A stretch of DNA of 64,000 nt. It comes from Pseudomonadota bacterium (GTDB taxonomy: Bacteria; Pseudomonadota; Gammaproteobacteria; Burkholderiales; Burkholderiaceae_B). The first letter of the stretch is position 1. Each line of letters starts with the position of its first letter. The translations under genes and the position numbers were made by a program. The stretch covers positions 136,481 through 200,480 of the forward strand of contig JAEWHK010000063.1 of NCBI GenBank assembly GCA_023387815.1, written 5' to 3'. Shown here one piece after another: positions 51,798 to 60,929 of the stretch. The notes beneath the pieces are model-generated. The model had not been told where the DNA came from, did not search any database, and saw only the letters and a list, made by a program, of their open reading frames with translations.

Positions 51798-52730
51798 TTA
51801 TTGGGTGCCGTCCAGCGCCTGTATCAACTGATCTACGTTCTGCTGCATGGCGGTCAGACCGGCACTGCCCAGCAGATACCAATCCATTGCATTCAGGTAG
51901 ACAATTTGTTTTTTCTGCCAGGCAGTCGTCTTGTGAATGAGTTCGTTATCCAGCATCTGTTTTGCAGCCACCCCTTCACGTCCAATTGCGCCATCGCGGT
52001 CAATCACGAACAGCCAGTCGGGATTGGTTTTGTAGATGAATTCAAATGACACGGCCTGACCGTGATTGGCAGATTTCAGGTCCGGCGCCGCTGCGGGAAT
52101 ACCAAACTCATCGTGCAGAATACCAAAGCGGGAACCTGGTCCATAGGCACTGACTTTACCGCCTGTCGTCAGGATGACCAGACCAGAGCCAGCGTTCGCC
52201 GCTTTCTTCTTCAGGGTCGCAATGGATTCACCCAGCCGGGCCAGTTGTTCTTTGGCCTTATCCTGTTTGTTGAAGATATCAGCCAGCTTCAGCGTATTGC
52301 GTTTGACACTTTCCAGCAGGTGGGTGTTGTCGACAGTCAGATCAATGGTCGGTGCGAGTTTGCTCAGGTCTGCGTATTTAGGGGCAGACCGTCCGCCAAT
52401 GATGATCAGATCGGGCGAGAGCGAATTGATGGCTTCATAGTTCGGCTCGAACAGAGAACCCACCTTCGGAATTGAATTGCTGGCATAGCCCGAGAGTTGA
52501 TTCACATACTTGGATGTAGGCACTGCGTTGGCTTCAACACCCAGAGCGTGCATGGTATCCAGCGACGCCAGATCAAAAACCACCGTTTTTTTCGGCTCTG
52601 ACTGCAGCGTGGTTTTGCCGGCAGCATGTTCAACGGTCAGAGGATAGGCTTGCACTTGCAATGCCACAGCGGACAAGGCTGCGCTGCAGACGAGCAGGGT
52701 TTGACGAATTCGGGACTTCCAGGATGACAT
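51798..52730 (-). CDS. Siderophore-binding periplasmic protein, YclQ/CeuE-like
   Basis: 310 residues from the ATG at 52730 (GGAG upstream; an N-terminal signal helix ending VQAYP; the frame extends to 52823 but lacks support). Cluster A-type binding protein: KTVVFDLASLDTMHALGVEA and SLSPDLIIIGGRSAP. Histidine in SANHGQAVSFEFI and tyrosine in NAMDWYLLGSAGL occupy the places of the His and Tyr that coordinate iron in CeuE, pointing to tetradentate catecholate or hydrolysed siderophores. First gene of the importer operon, probably Fur-regulated. Confidence 0.92.
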   Translation of the reverse strand: MSSWKSRIRQTLLVCSAALSAVALQVQAYPLTVEHAAGKTTLQSEPKKTVVFDLASLDTMHALGVEANAVPTSKYVNQLSGYASNSIPKVGSLFEPNYEAINSLSPDLIIIGGRSAPKYADLSKLAPTIDLTVDNTHLLESVKRNTLKLADIFNKQDKAKEQLARLGESIATLKKKAANAGSGLVILTTGGKVSAYGPGSRFGILHDEFGIPAAAPDLKSANHGQAVSFEFIYKTNPDWLFVIDRDGAIGREGVAAKQMLDNELIHKTTAWQKKQIVYLNAMDWYLLGSAGLTAMQQNVDQLIQALDGTQ

Positions 52731-52835
52731 AGGGATACACTCCGCTTTCAGACACAACGGACGCCGGCAGTCGTGAATGACATGAGTTCTGCGGGCATGA
52801 TGGGAAAGCGGGGATTCTATCACAATTGGTAATAA

Positions 52836-52854
52836 GATGCATTCTCATATTATC
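52836..52854 (-). promoter_or_regulatory. Candidate Fur box of the siderophore importer
   Basis: Minus-strand GATAATATGAGAATGCATC matches the 19-base Fur consensus at 10 positions including the first hexamer, and contains the ATGAGAATGCAT core common in Fur sites. It lies 106 bases upstream of the binding-protein start, at the end of the AraC gene. Confidence 0.45.
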
Positions 52855-53695
52855 AATGGTTGTCGCGCCTATCCCCCAGATAGGCTGTGGGGGCCAGCCC
52901 CATCACCCGGCGAAACATATAACTGAAGGCACTGGGGCTGCGATAGCCCAGTTCCCGGGCAATATGCGCGATGGATTCACCCACGGAGAGCCGACACACC
53001 GCGTCGGCCAGTCGTACCTGCTGCACCCACTGTCGGTAGTTCATTCCCAGTTCAGACTGGAACAGCCGGATCAGCGTGCGCTCGCTGGCCCCCACTGCAT
53101 CGGCCCAGGTACGCAGCGCAGCGTTGCGCCCCGGTTCTTCCATGATACGTTCACAGACAGACACAAGCCGTCGATCGCGCGGCCAGGGAATTTGCGTGGG
53201 AATGGTCTGCGCGTAGGGCAATTCGGAAAGTATCAGCGACGCAATTCTTCCGCCCCGCTCGTTCTGCCCATAAACCATGGGCTCTGCGGTCAGGCTCAGA
53301 ATGAGTTCTCGCAGCAGACTGCTGACTTCGATCACCTGGCAGTCTGGCCAAAGCCCAGAGGCCGCCTGTATGTCAACATAGAGAGTGCGCATATCCACAT
53401 GGCTGACCGCCACGGTGGTGTGAAGCACACCTGCCGGCACCCATAAAGCACGCAACGGTGGCAGCAGCCAAAAGCCCTTCTGCGTAGTTACGCGCATCAC
53501 ACCTTTTGGGGCAAAAATCAGCTGCGCGCGGGGATGCGAATGCATCGCCGAACTGGTGCCCTGCGCAAAATCCTTGGCCATCGCAGCCACAACAGGTGCA
53601 ATGAACTGGTAATCTGCAGCGTTTCTGCTTCGCAGGGTCGAAGAATTCACTGTCAGTTTCTCGACGAAAGTTGGCACATCCGGGAATTCTAGCAC
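52853..53695 (-). CDS. AraC-family transcriptional regulator with cupin sensor
   Basis: 280-residue regulator with an N-terminal cupin domain (SSAMHSHPRAQLIFAPKGVMRV, then LWVPAGVLHTT) and a C-terminal AraC HTH pair (ALRTWADAVGASERTLIRLF; SIAHIARELGYRSPSAFSYMFRRVMG). It is divergent from the Fsr-type exporter with only 30 bases between annotated starts, so one of the two starts may be further in. Similar cupin-AraC regulators (NimR type) control an adjacent MFS exporter, the likely role here. Confidence 0.9.
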   Translation of the reverse strand: MLEFPDVPTFVEKLTVNSSTLRSRNAADYQFIAPVVAAMAKDFAQGTSSAMHSHPRAQLIFAPKGVMRVTTQKGFWLLPPLRALWVPAGVLHTTVAVSHVDMRTLYVDIQAASGLWPDCQVIEVSSLLRELILSLTAEPMVYGQNERGGRIASLILSELPYAQTIPTQIPWPRDRRLVSVCERIMEEPGRNAALRTWADAVGASERTLIRLFQSELGMNYRQWVQQVRLADAVCRLSVGESIAHIARELGYRSPSAFSYMFRRVMGLAPTAYLGDRRDNH

Positions 53696-53725
53696 GGGTA
53701 TACTAGGGTTACTACGATTGTAATT

Positions 53726-55045
53726 ATGCCGAATGTCATGTCTACCGAAACTGCCGCAATAGAAACAGCCACCATAGCGCCGACACCACCAGGCGCCGCA
53801 ACACCTGCACCTGAAACGTCAACGGCCCAGCCGGCCGCAAGACCTGCAGATTCCACGGCTTTCAAGGTGCTGGGCGCCATCAGCGTCGCTCATATGATGA
53901 ACGACATGATCCAGTCTATCCTGCTGGCCATCTACCCAATGCTCAAGGATAATTTCAGCCTGAGCTTTGCGCAAATCGGTCTGATCACACTTGTGTACCA
54001 GATTACCGCGTCCCTGCTGCAGCCGATGATCGGCTTATATACCGACAAGCATCCCAAGCCTTACTCGCTTACGTTCGGCATGGGCTCTACCCTGGTAGGC
54101 CTGCTGCTTCTGTCGGTCGCGCCTTCTTTCCCATACCTGCTGCTGGCGGCCATTCTGGTGGGTACCGGCTCGTCGGTCTTTCATCCGGAATCGTCACGCA
54201 TCGCGCGCATGGCATCGGGCGGACGACACGGCCTGGCGCAATCGCTGTTCCAGGTTGGTGGCAATGTCGGTTCGGCTCTGGGTCCCTTGTTTGCAGCGCT
54301 GCTGATTCTTCCACACGGTCAGGGCAGCGTGGCCTGGTTCTCTCTGGCAGCGCTTTTCGCCATGTTTGTGCTTTTGCAAATCGGTCGCTGGTACAGCCGC
54401 AACCGCGAACTACTGACCTTGCGTACCAAACGCGCCAGCAATTCCATTGCACTGCCGCGCAACAAGGTGCTTGGCGCACTGGGTGTACTGGGCGTTCTCA
54501 TCTTCTCCAAGTACTTCTACATGGCCTCGATGAGCAGCTATCTGACCTTCTATCTGATGGAGAAGTTCTCTCTGTCAGTCCGTTCTTCGCAGCTTTACCT
54601 GTTCATTTTCCTGGCCGCCGTAGCCGTAGGCACTATCGCTGGCGGACCGATAGGCGATCGCATTGGCCGCAAGCGCGTAATCTGGGGTTCCATTCTTGGT
54701 GTTGCACCCTTTACGCTGATTCTGCCGCACGCCAACCTGTTCTGGACCGGTATTCTGATTGTGATTATCGGCCTGATTCTGGCATCGGCTTTCTCGGCCA
54801 TCGTCGTGTATGCGCAGGAGCTGGTGCCCGGCAAAACCGGTATGATTGCTGGCCTGTTCTTTGGCTTTGCCTTTGGTATGGGTGGCGTAGGCGCTGCGGC
54901 ACTGGGTCATCTGGCCGACACCACCAGTATTTCATTTGTGTATGACGTTTGTGCTTACCTGCCTTTACTGGGTATTGTGGCCGCGCTGTTGCCTGATACC
55001 GAAAGAAGAATCAAAGCGCCAGCGTCTCCGGCCACACGTTCCTGA
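53726..55045 (+). CDS. MFS exporter, fosmidomycin-resistance (Fsr) family
   Basis: 439-residue, 12-helix transporter of the Fsr group. An Ala/Thr/Pro-rich cytosolic N-tail (about 1-45) precedes VAHMMNDMIQSILLAIYPMLKDNF, typical of Fsr, and GTGSSVFHPESSRIARMASGG lies in the fourth-helix region. A second ATG at 53738 is possible. It exports small toxic compounds in exchange for protons. It is divergent from a cupin-AraC regulator. Its last 35 bases overlap the 3' end of a convergent LysR gene. Confidence 0.92.
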   Translation: MPNVMSTETAAIETATIAPTPPGAATPAPETSTAQPAARPADSTAFKVLGAISVAHMMNDMIQSILLAIYPMLKDNFSLSFAQIGLITLVYQITASLLQPMIGLYTDKHPKPYSLTFGMGSTLVGLLLLSVAPSFPYLLLAAILVGTGSSVFHPESSRIARMASGGRHGLAQSLFQVGGNVGSALGPLFAALLILPHGQGSVAWFSLAALFAMFVLLQIGRWYSRNRELLTLRTKRASNSIALPRNKVLGALGVLGVLIFSKYFYMASMSSYLTFYLMEKFSLSVRSSQLYLFIFLAAVAVGTIAGGPIGDRIGRKRVIWGSILGVAPFTLILPHANLFWTGILIVIIGLILASAFSAIVVYAQELVPGKTGMIAGLFFGFAFGMGGVGAAALGHLADTTSISFVYDVCAYLPLLGIVAALLPDTERRIKAPASPATRS

Positions 55046-55904
55046 AAAGGGAAATCATGGCAACCACCACAGGATCTGCCACATTGTGCTGAGAGGCAAC
55101 AAAACCCAGTGTGGCATCCAGCTGGGTGTGGCCCCAGACCGTAAACTCATTGCGGCCTGCGCCAGTAATGGCAATGTCTTCGCGGATCAGCGCGCAACCA
55201 GCGCCCGCGCGGACCAGTACATCGGCATTGGCCATGTCCGCGTTCTGCATCACAATGCGCGGCGCCAGGCCATGTCGTTCAAACAGCGAACGCAACAATA
55301 AATGCGTATGTGAGCCGGGGCTGCCATCCAGCCACGGCTGCTGGGCCAGCTCTTTCCATCCGGCATGGCGCAGTTCGCTCGCTATTTCATTTGGCATCAC
55401 AATCCGGTAGCGCACCGTACGCAACGCCATCCAGAAGAATTCAGGCAGCGGGTGCGTGGCAATCACCATGGCCATCATCAGCTTGCCCGAACGAACCTGT
55501 TCGATCAGCTCTTCCGACGGCTGTATCACGGTCTTAAGCTCAATCAGCGGCAGCGAATGGACCACAGCGGAAGCCAGCTCGCCGAGTCGCAGAAACTGTG
55601 CGTGTTCCCCAGGAATGCCCAGTTCCAGCTGACCCTGCAGCTCTCCCTGAAACTGCTGGGCCTGGGATTTGAGCTGAGCACTGGTGTTCAGGAGCAGCTC
55701 TGCCGTTGGCAGCAGGCGCGCGCCGGCCTTGGACAGCACCAGTTTGCCGGCAGTCCTGTCAAACAGCGCCACGCCCAGGTCCTGCTCCAGCGCCTTGATC
55801 TGCCCGGTCACCGCAGGCTGGGTTAACGACAGGGCTTCGGCAGCACGTGTGAGATTACCCAGACGGGCAACCGTCACAAACGCGCGAATCCGGTATATCT
55901 CCAT
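55011..55904 (-). CDS. LysR-family transcriptional regulator
   Basis: 297-residue LysR regulator with HTH at about 3-62 (RIRAFVTVARLGNLTRAAEALSL, then TQPAVTGQIKALEQDLG) and an effector domain from about residue 90. It follows the ABC ATPase gene by 5 bases, so it is probably the fourth gene of the importer operon and may regulate it. The 3' end overlaps the exporter gene by 35 bases tail to tail. Confidence 0.92.
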   Translation of the reverse strand: MEIYRIRAFVTVARLGNLTRAAEALSLTQPAVTGQIKALEQDLGVALFDRTAGKLVLSKAGARLLPTAELLLNTSAQLKSQAQQFQGELQGQLELGIPGEHAQFLRLGELASAVVHSLPLIELKTVIQPSEELIEQVRSGKLMMAMVIATHPLPEFFWMALRTVRYRIVMPNEIASELRHAGWKELAQQPWLDGSPGSHTHLLLRSLFERHGLAPRIVMQNADMANADVLVRAGAGCALIREDIAITGAGRNEFTVWGHTQLDATLGFVASQHNVADPVVVAMISLFRNVWPETLAL

Positions 55905-55909
55905 TGCAA

Positions 55910-56995
55910 TCAGGCTGAGAGCAGACGAATCTGCGAAGGCTCCAGACCCAGGGACACAGGCGCGCCAATCTGGAACTGACCCAGTCCCGCAAAATGCGAC
56001 TGGTCAGCGGTGACCCGCTGCTCGCCCACCTTCACGGCGTAGCGAACGAACTCACCCAGGAACTCCCGTTCTTCCACAACACCTGGCAGCCAGATGTAAT
56101 GCGCATCCGCATTACCGCCGGCCGCGTCGATGCGGACCGAGTGCGGACGGAAACTCGCGGCAAGCCGGTCGCCTTCAGGAATATCGTCATTGACGGGGAT
56201 GGCCAGATCGCCTACCCCATCCACACTCAGCGTCACACCCGAATAATTACGCGATCTGACCGCGCCTTCCAGCACGTTCATGGTGCCCACAAAATTGGCC
56301 ACGAAACGATTCGCCGGGAAATCAAAGAGCGTGGCCGGGCTGCCCGTCTGCTGAACAACCCCTTTGTCCAGCACCGCCATTCTGTCTGCGGTTGTCATGG
56401 CCTCTTCCTGATCGTGGGTCACGAAAATCGTGGTGATGCCCAGGCGTCGCTGCAATGACAGAAGCTCACGACGCATCTGCACGCGCAGCTTTTTATCCAG
56501 ATTCGACAGCGGCTCGTCCAGCAGCAGCACTTGCGGCTCAATCACAATCGTACGTGCAAGCGCCACACGCTGCTGCTGACCGCCCGACAGTTCATTCGGC
56601 CGGCGCTGCGCAAAAGTGGATAACCCTACCAGCGCCAAAGCCGCTTCGACTCGTTCGCGAATCTCGGCCCGGGGCAGCCTGCGCTCGACCAGGCCAAACG
56701 CCACGTTGTCCCACACAGTCATGTGCGGCCACAAGGCATAGCTTTGAAACACCATGCCAATATTGCGTTTGTGAGGAGGAATGGCACTGATGTCCTTGCC
56801 GTCCACAAGCAACTGGCCCGCATTGTGCTGATTGAAACCGGCAATCAGACGCAGAAGCGTAGATTTGCCCGAACCTGACGGCCCCAGCAGGGCAAAGAAC
56901 TCGCCCGGCTCAATCATGATATTGATATTTTTCAGAACTTCCGTGTTGCCATAAGACAGGCGGATATCACGGCATTCAACACTGACTTTCTTCAT
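55910..56995 (-). CDS. ABC transporter ATP-binding protein (FbpC/PotA/PhnT-like)
   Basis: 361 residues from ATG 56995, just after the permease stop codon (the longer form from 57019 would overlap it). ATPase with Walker A GPSGSGKST, signature LSGGQQQRVALARTI, Walker B VLLLDEPLSNLDKKL and THDQEEA. A C-terminal TOBE domain (about 285-355) is typical of the CUT1/spermidine/iron group. It powers the permease and binding protein encoded upstream in the same operon. Confidence 0.94.
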   Translation of the reverse strand: MKKVSVECRDIRLSYGNTEVLKNINIMIEPGEFFALLGPSGSGKSTLLRLIAGFNQHNAGQLLVDGKDISAIPPHKRNIGMVFQSYALWPHMTVWDNVAFGLVERRLPRAEIRERVEAALALVGLSTFAQRRPNELSGGQQQRVALARTIVIEPQVLLLDEPLSNLDKKLRVQMRRELLSLQRRLGITTIFVTHDQEEAMTTADRMAVLDKGVVQQTGSPATLFDFPANRFVANFVGTMNVLEGAVRSRNYSGVTLSVDGVGDLAIPVNDDIPEGDRLAASFRPHSVRIDAAGGNADAHYIWLPGVVEEREFLGEFVRYAVKVGEQRVTADQSHFAGLGQFQIGAPVSLGLEPSQIRLLSA

Positions 56996-56999
56996 CTTC

Positions 57000-58706
57000 T
57001 TATTCCTGTTCAATCGCATGTGACGAGCGCGTGCGCAAAGAGGCCCGCTCGACGATCAGATGGGAAGCATACGTTCCAATGGCAACCACCACCACGGCAA
57101 GCACACCCAGGGCAGCGCCGGGTCCCCGCCCGGAGGCACTTTGCATAAACAGATAAATGCCATAGCTCATTGGCGCATCGCTATCGCGACTCACCAGCAT
57201 GATGGTAGCCGAAAGCTCCACAGCGGCGGTAATAAAGCTGGTCACGAACCCGGCCAGCATCCCCCCGGCCATCAGCGGCACCACGACGCGACGGATAATC
57301 CGATGCCGCCGGGCCCCCACAGATGCCGCCGCCTCTTCCAGCGAAACGTTGATCTGCTGTAGCGCGGCGACGCAGGCCCGCAAGGCATAAGGCAGGCGCC
57401 TGACAGAATAAGCCAGCATAATCACGATCCACGTCGAAGTAAGTGCCATATCTGTGCCCAGCAGCTCCACACCCCGGAAGGTGCGCAGATAGCCAATCGC
57501 CAATACAATGCCCGGCACCGCCAGCGCGGCGGACGCCAGCCAGTCCAGCCAGCGTCTTGCCGGAATCCGCGTGCGCAGAATCAGATAAGCAATCGCCGTA
57601 CCCAGAATGACGTCCAGACCCGCCGCAAGACCGCAATAAAGCAGAGTATTGACCATCATGTCACTGGAGTTGCTGAACACCTCCGCGTAATGCGCCAGGG
57701 TATAGCCATCGGGCAGGGGTGCATAACTCCATACAGTGGCAAAAGACAGCAGCAACACACCGATATGCGGAGACAGCACCAGCAATAACACAAGTGCAAT
57801 CCAGGCATACGCCAGCACGCTCTCCCACTTGCTCAACCTGCGCTGCTGAATGGAACTGCCGCCTTTTTGCAGGGTTGAGTAATCCTTGTTGCGCAGCACG
57901 CTGGCAGACAGCCACAGCGCCAATATGGAAAAGACAATCATCAATACGCTGATGACATAGCCCAGCGGGTCATCAATCCCGACCTGCGTAATGCGCAGAT
58001 AGGCCTGGGGTGCCAGCATATTGGTAATGCCCAGCACCAGCGGTGTACCCAGATCATCAAAGACCTTCACGAAGACCAAAGACGCGCCGGCGACATAGCC
58101 TGGCAACGCCAGGGGGAAGATGATCCGGCGAAACAGTCGCCAGCCTCTCGAACCCAGGTTCAGGGCTGCCTCTTCCATGGCGCCATCGATATTGCGCATG
58201 GCCACGGTGAGATTCAGCAAGATAAAGGGGAAATAGTGCAGCGACTCAACAAATATCACGCCGTTGAGCCCATCCATGATGGGGATGGTCACATCAAACC
58301 AGTCCTGCAACAGCAGATTCACGGTGCCCGATGTACCAAAAAGCAGTTGCAGCGCCACCGCCCCGACAAACGGCGGCATAATCAGCGGCAGCACGCCCAG
58401 GGTCTGAATAATCAGGGCGCCGCGAAAGCGGAAGCGCACAGTCAGATATGCCAAGGGGACCGCTATCAGTGATGAAAACACCACCGACATCACCGATACA
58501 TACAGGCTGTTGTAGAAGGATTCTTTCAGCAGTGGCTGTTGGAAGAACGAGCCAAAGTGGCCCAGGGTAAAGCTGCCATCGGAATTGGAAAAGGCTGTGT
58601 AAAAGACATTGCCCACCGGGATTGCCAGAAACAGCATCAAAAAGGCCAGAACCAATAGCGCCACTACCGTCAGGCCGGGTGGGAAACGCATAGAGTGTGT
58701 CGACAT
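57000..58706 (-). CDS. ABC transporter permease, fused two-domain type
   Basis: 568-residue inner-membrane permease in which two binding-protein-dependent transport domains are fused, as in FbpB and the PhnU-like 2-aminoethylphosphonate permeases. Two EAA loops are visible: EEAALNLGSRGWRLFRRI near residue 188 and EEAAASVGARRHRIIRRV near residue 470. About twelve membrane helices. It lies between the binding-protein and ATPase genes in one operon. Iron(III), phosphonate or another ligand are all possible. Confidence 0.92.
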   Translation of the reverse strand: MSTHSMRFPPGLTVVALLVLAFLMLFLAIPVGNVFYTAFSNSDGSFTLGHFGSFFQQPLLKESFYNSLYVSVMSVVFSSLIAVPLAYLTVRFRFRGALIIQTLGVLPLIMPPFVGAVALQLLFGTSGTVNLLLQDWFDVTIPIMDGLNGVIFVESLHYFPFILLNLTVAMRNIDGAMEEAALNLGSRGWRLFRRIIFPLALPGYVAGASLVFVKVFDDLGTPLVLGITNMLAPQAYLRITQVGIDDPLGYVISVLMIVFSILALWLSASVLRNKDYSTLQKGGSSIQQRRLSKWESVLAYAWIALVLLLVLSPHIGVLLLSFATVWSYAPLPDGYTLAHYAEVFSNSSDMMVNTLLYCGLAAGLDVILGTAIAYLILRTRIPARRWLDWLASAALAVPGIVLAIGYLRTFRGVELLGTDMALTSTWIVIMLAYSVRRLPYALRACVAALQQINVSLEEAAASVGARRHRIIRRVVVPLMAGGMLAGFVTSFITAAVELSATIMLVSRDSDAPMSYGIYLFMQSASGRGPGAALGVLAVVVVAIGTYASHLIVERASLRTRSSHAIEQE

Positions 58707-58778
58707 AAATCTTTCGTCCGCTAATGATCCGGCTCGCAGGCCGGATCACTCGTTATTGAAATGTTGCGTCAGGACGCG

Positions 58779-60095
58779 TTATGACGAAGCCGCCTGTTTT
58801 GCCAGATCGACGGCCTTGCGGTAGTTGGCTTCAGCCTGACTGTTCCACTGTCCCTGCAATTTGGACAGCGCCTGGCTGACACTCGTATCTTTCTTGTCAC
58901 CCTGGAAAACCTTCTGGATTTCGTCAGACATGGCATCCTTGTCGTTAATCACAGGAGACCACGCCAGTCTCTTGGCCTCTTCAAGCAAAGACTTGCCTTT
59001 CTCGCTGGGCTTTTCTGCCAGCTTTGCCTCTGCATCCAGAATGGCCTTGGTGGCATTCTGCAATTCCTTGTGGCGGAAGGTAATGGTCTGGTCAAAAAGC
59101 GACTGCACAACGAAATACCGTTTCTGGGACAGTTCGGTATCAAAATGGACCTTGCTCTTCTCGGCCAGTACCTTGGGATCGGGATAGCCCTCGGGAATAT
59201 TGCTCATCTTGTCGTAAGGCAATACGGGCAGACGAGAAATCTCGGGCTTCAGCAGCAGAGCCTGGCCTTCTTCAGACAGGGTGAATTTGATAAACTTCTT
59301 GCCCTCTTCCGTATTTTTTGCGGCTTTGATCAGCGCAATATTTGCAGGAACAATCGCGGTTTCGTCAGGATAGACAAATTCCACGGGGAATTTGGAGAAT
59401 TTGCTGGAGAGGCCGAAGAAGTCGATCACCGGACCGGCACCAAACTGCCCGTTATTGACGCCATCGGGAACGCCAAATGACCTGTCGGTCAGAGTTTTAC
59501 TGTTGCCTGCCATACGAATAATCGTATTCCAGCCTTTCTCCCAGCCTTCTCCCTGAAGAATGGTTTCCACGGTCAGATGCTGTGTGCCGGAGCGTGAGGG
59601 GGATGTCATTCCCACATTACCGAACCATTCGGGCTTGAGCAGATCCTCCCATGTGGCGGGTGGAGTCAGCTTCTTGGCCTTCAGCAGACGCGTGTTATAC
59701 ATAATGCCGTAGCCGGCCAGCGCCTGACCGTAGAACATGCCGTCAGGATCATTGATGGGGAAGCTGCCGACTTTGTCAGGTACTTCGGGATTGGCAATAT
59801 CAGAGGCCTTCTCCAGCATGCCAGCCGCACTCAGCACCTCGAAGGCATCGGGCGCACTTGCCCAGAACACCTCTGGGCGCCGCCCTTCTGCTGCTTCACG
59901 CACATAGGCAATGCCCGACACTGTATTTTTATTGAGAATCTCCAGCTTGATATCCGGATTAGCTTTTTCAAAGGCCGATTTGTAGGCTTGTGTGAGCTCT
60001 TTTGGAAAAGACGTGATGACGGTGACCGTACCGGCCCACGCTGTTGCGGATGCGGCCATCATGGCGGCCAGCAAAGTTGCCTGTCGCAGTTTCAT
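58779..60095 (-). CDS. ABC transporter periplasmic substrate-binding protein
   Basis: 438-residue binding protein with a signal peptide at 1-21 (ending AWA). The core (TVTVITSFPKELTQAYKSAFEKANPDI at its start, MTSPSRSGTQHLTVETILQG near residue 165) is like FbpA/AfuA and PhnS proteins. It is about 100 residues longer than FbpA, with a Lys/Glu/Ala-rich helical C-terminal extension (about 330-438). First gene of an operon with permease, ATPase and LysR. Substrate uncertain: iron(III) or a phosphonate such as 2-aminoethylphosphonate. Confidence 0.9.
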   Translation of the reverse strand: MKLRQATLLAAMMAASATAWAGTVTVITSFPKELTQAYKSAFEKANPDIKLEILNKNTVSGIAYVREAAEGRRPEVFWASAPDAFEVLSAAGMLEKASDIANPEVPDKVGSFPINDPDGMFYGQALAGYGIMYNTRLLKAKKLTPPATWEDLLKPEWFGNVGMTSPSRSGTQHLTVETILQGEGWEKGWNTIIRMAGNSKTLTDRSFGVPDGVNNGQFGAGPVIDFFGLSSKFSKFPVEFVYPDETAIVPANIALIKAAKNTEEGKKFIKFTLSEEGQALLLKPEISRLPVLPYDKMSNIPEGYPDPKVLAEKSKVHFDTELSQKRYFVVQSLFDQTITFRHKELQNATKAILDAEAKLAEKPSEKGKSLLEEAKRLAWSPVINDKDAMSDEIQKVFQGDKKDTSVSQALSKLQGQWNSQAEANYRKAVDLAKQAASS

Positions 60096-60378
60096 GATTT
60101 ATCTCCCTGGTATTTTGTATTGTCATGAAAGTGACACAATATAAGTTTTGTTACTCAGGGTCTAATCATAATTTCTGATGATGATTATAAACGGGTGGGG
60201 AATGCCCTTATATGGTGGCCATTTATGCAGGTCTCTTAGCCTGAAATGGGCGTCGTATCTGTAACAGAAATTGGCGCGGATCTGTCGGCCCCTGGGCAAT
60301 ATTCAGATCCGATTCCGCGGGTCGTGTAAATGGGTACAATGAACGCATCGGCCTGTTCACAATAAAAGGAAGTCGCCC

Positions 60379-60618
60379 ATGAGCACTCTGCCCAAATTCG
60401 CCGCCAATGGATGGCGGCGCCTTGAAAACGGTAACGTTCAGCATCTGTCGGGACTGGAGTTTGCCCCCGATCCGGTTGAGCGGCTCAAGCTGGTAGACGA
60501 TTCGCTGGCGGTCTTCATCAGGAACCTGCGTCACGAGGGTGCGACCCAACAGCAGGCAGAGCGTCTTCTTCACAAATTGACACAACAGGCGGCCGAACAG
60601 TTCGCTGGTCTTCACTGA
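60379..60618 (+). CDS. Small protein of unknown function
   Basis: 79-residue soluble protein with an AAAGGAAG site 8 bases before the ATG, which supports a real gene. The sequence is charged and probably mainly helical (RLKLVDDSLAVFIRNLRHEG, then QQQAERLLHKLTQQAAEQFAG). I recognise no family. It stands alone, 283 bases after the start of the ABC operon in the opposite direction. Confidence 0.6.
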   Translation: MSTLPKFAANGWRRLENGNVQHLSGLEFAPDPVERLKLVDDSLAVFIRNLRHEGATQQQAERLLHKLTQQAAEQFAGLH

Positions 60619-60929
60619 AAAAGCGCTAAGATAGGCGCAAATACAAACGTAGATCAATATTGCGAGACAAATTAAAAGTATTTGAATGCCATGGGAAGGG
60701 GTTTCTGCACGATTTCAAAATATGCCGACGCAAATTCAGCATTATTTGAAGTCATTCAACATGTTCAAATTCCAGTTCAGCGTATTCAGACTCCTGTTCC
60801 GTGTGATTCGGAGTCAGTCAGAATACCGGGCAATGTCATTCAATGACCAGGCAAGAATTCGAAGTAAGAGACACAAATTCAAAGTTTTAGGCACGAAATC
60901 AAAATTTTGAATCCAAAGGAGAGCTGGTA
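60619..60929. other. AT-rich intergenic stretch with recurrent ATTCA motifs
   Basis: 311 bases noticeably richer in A and T than its surroundings, with ATTCA/ATTCG/TTCAAA words repeated many times between 60725 and 60912. A 74-codon frame at 60686-60910 has no ribosome site and no recognisable content. Near the end lies the hairpin at 60877-60912. Confidence 0.5.
60877..60912 (+). promoter_or_regulatory. Hairpin in the leader of the EthD gene
   Basis: ATTCAAAGTTTT (60877-60888) pairs with AAAATTTTGAAT (60901-60912) except for one position, with a 12-base loop. It ends 3 bases before the AAAGGAG ribosome site of the EthD gene. It may influence translation or be a protein-binding site. Confidence 0.35.

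Noticed and set aside
60223..60657. Minus-strand frame of 144 codons opposite the small gene at 60379
   Set aside because: No ribosome site, and the opposing small frame has a good one; composition does not look protein-like.
60686..60910. 74-codon plus-strand frame before the EthD gene
   Set aside because: No ribosome site, AT-rich repeated words, runs through the leader hairpin.
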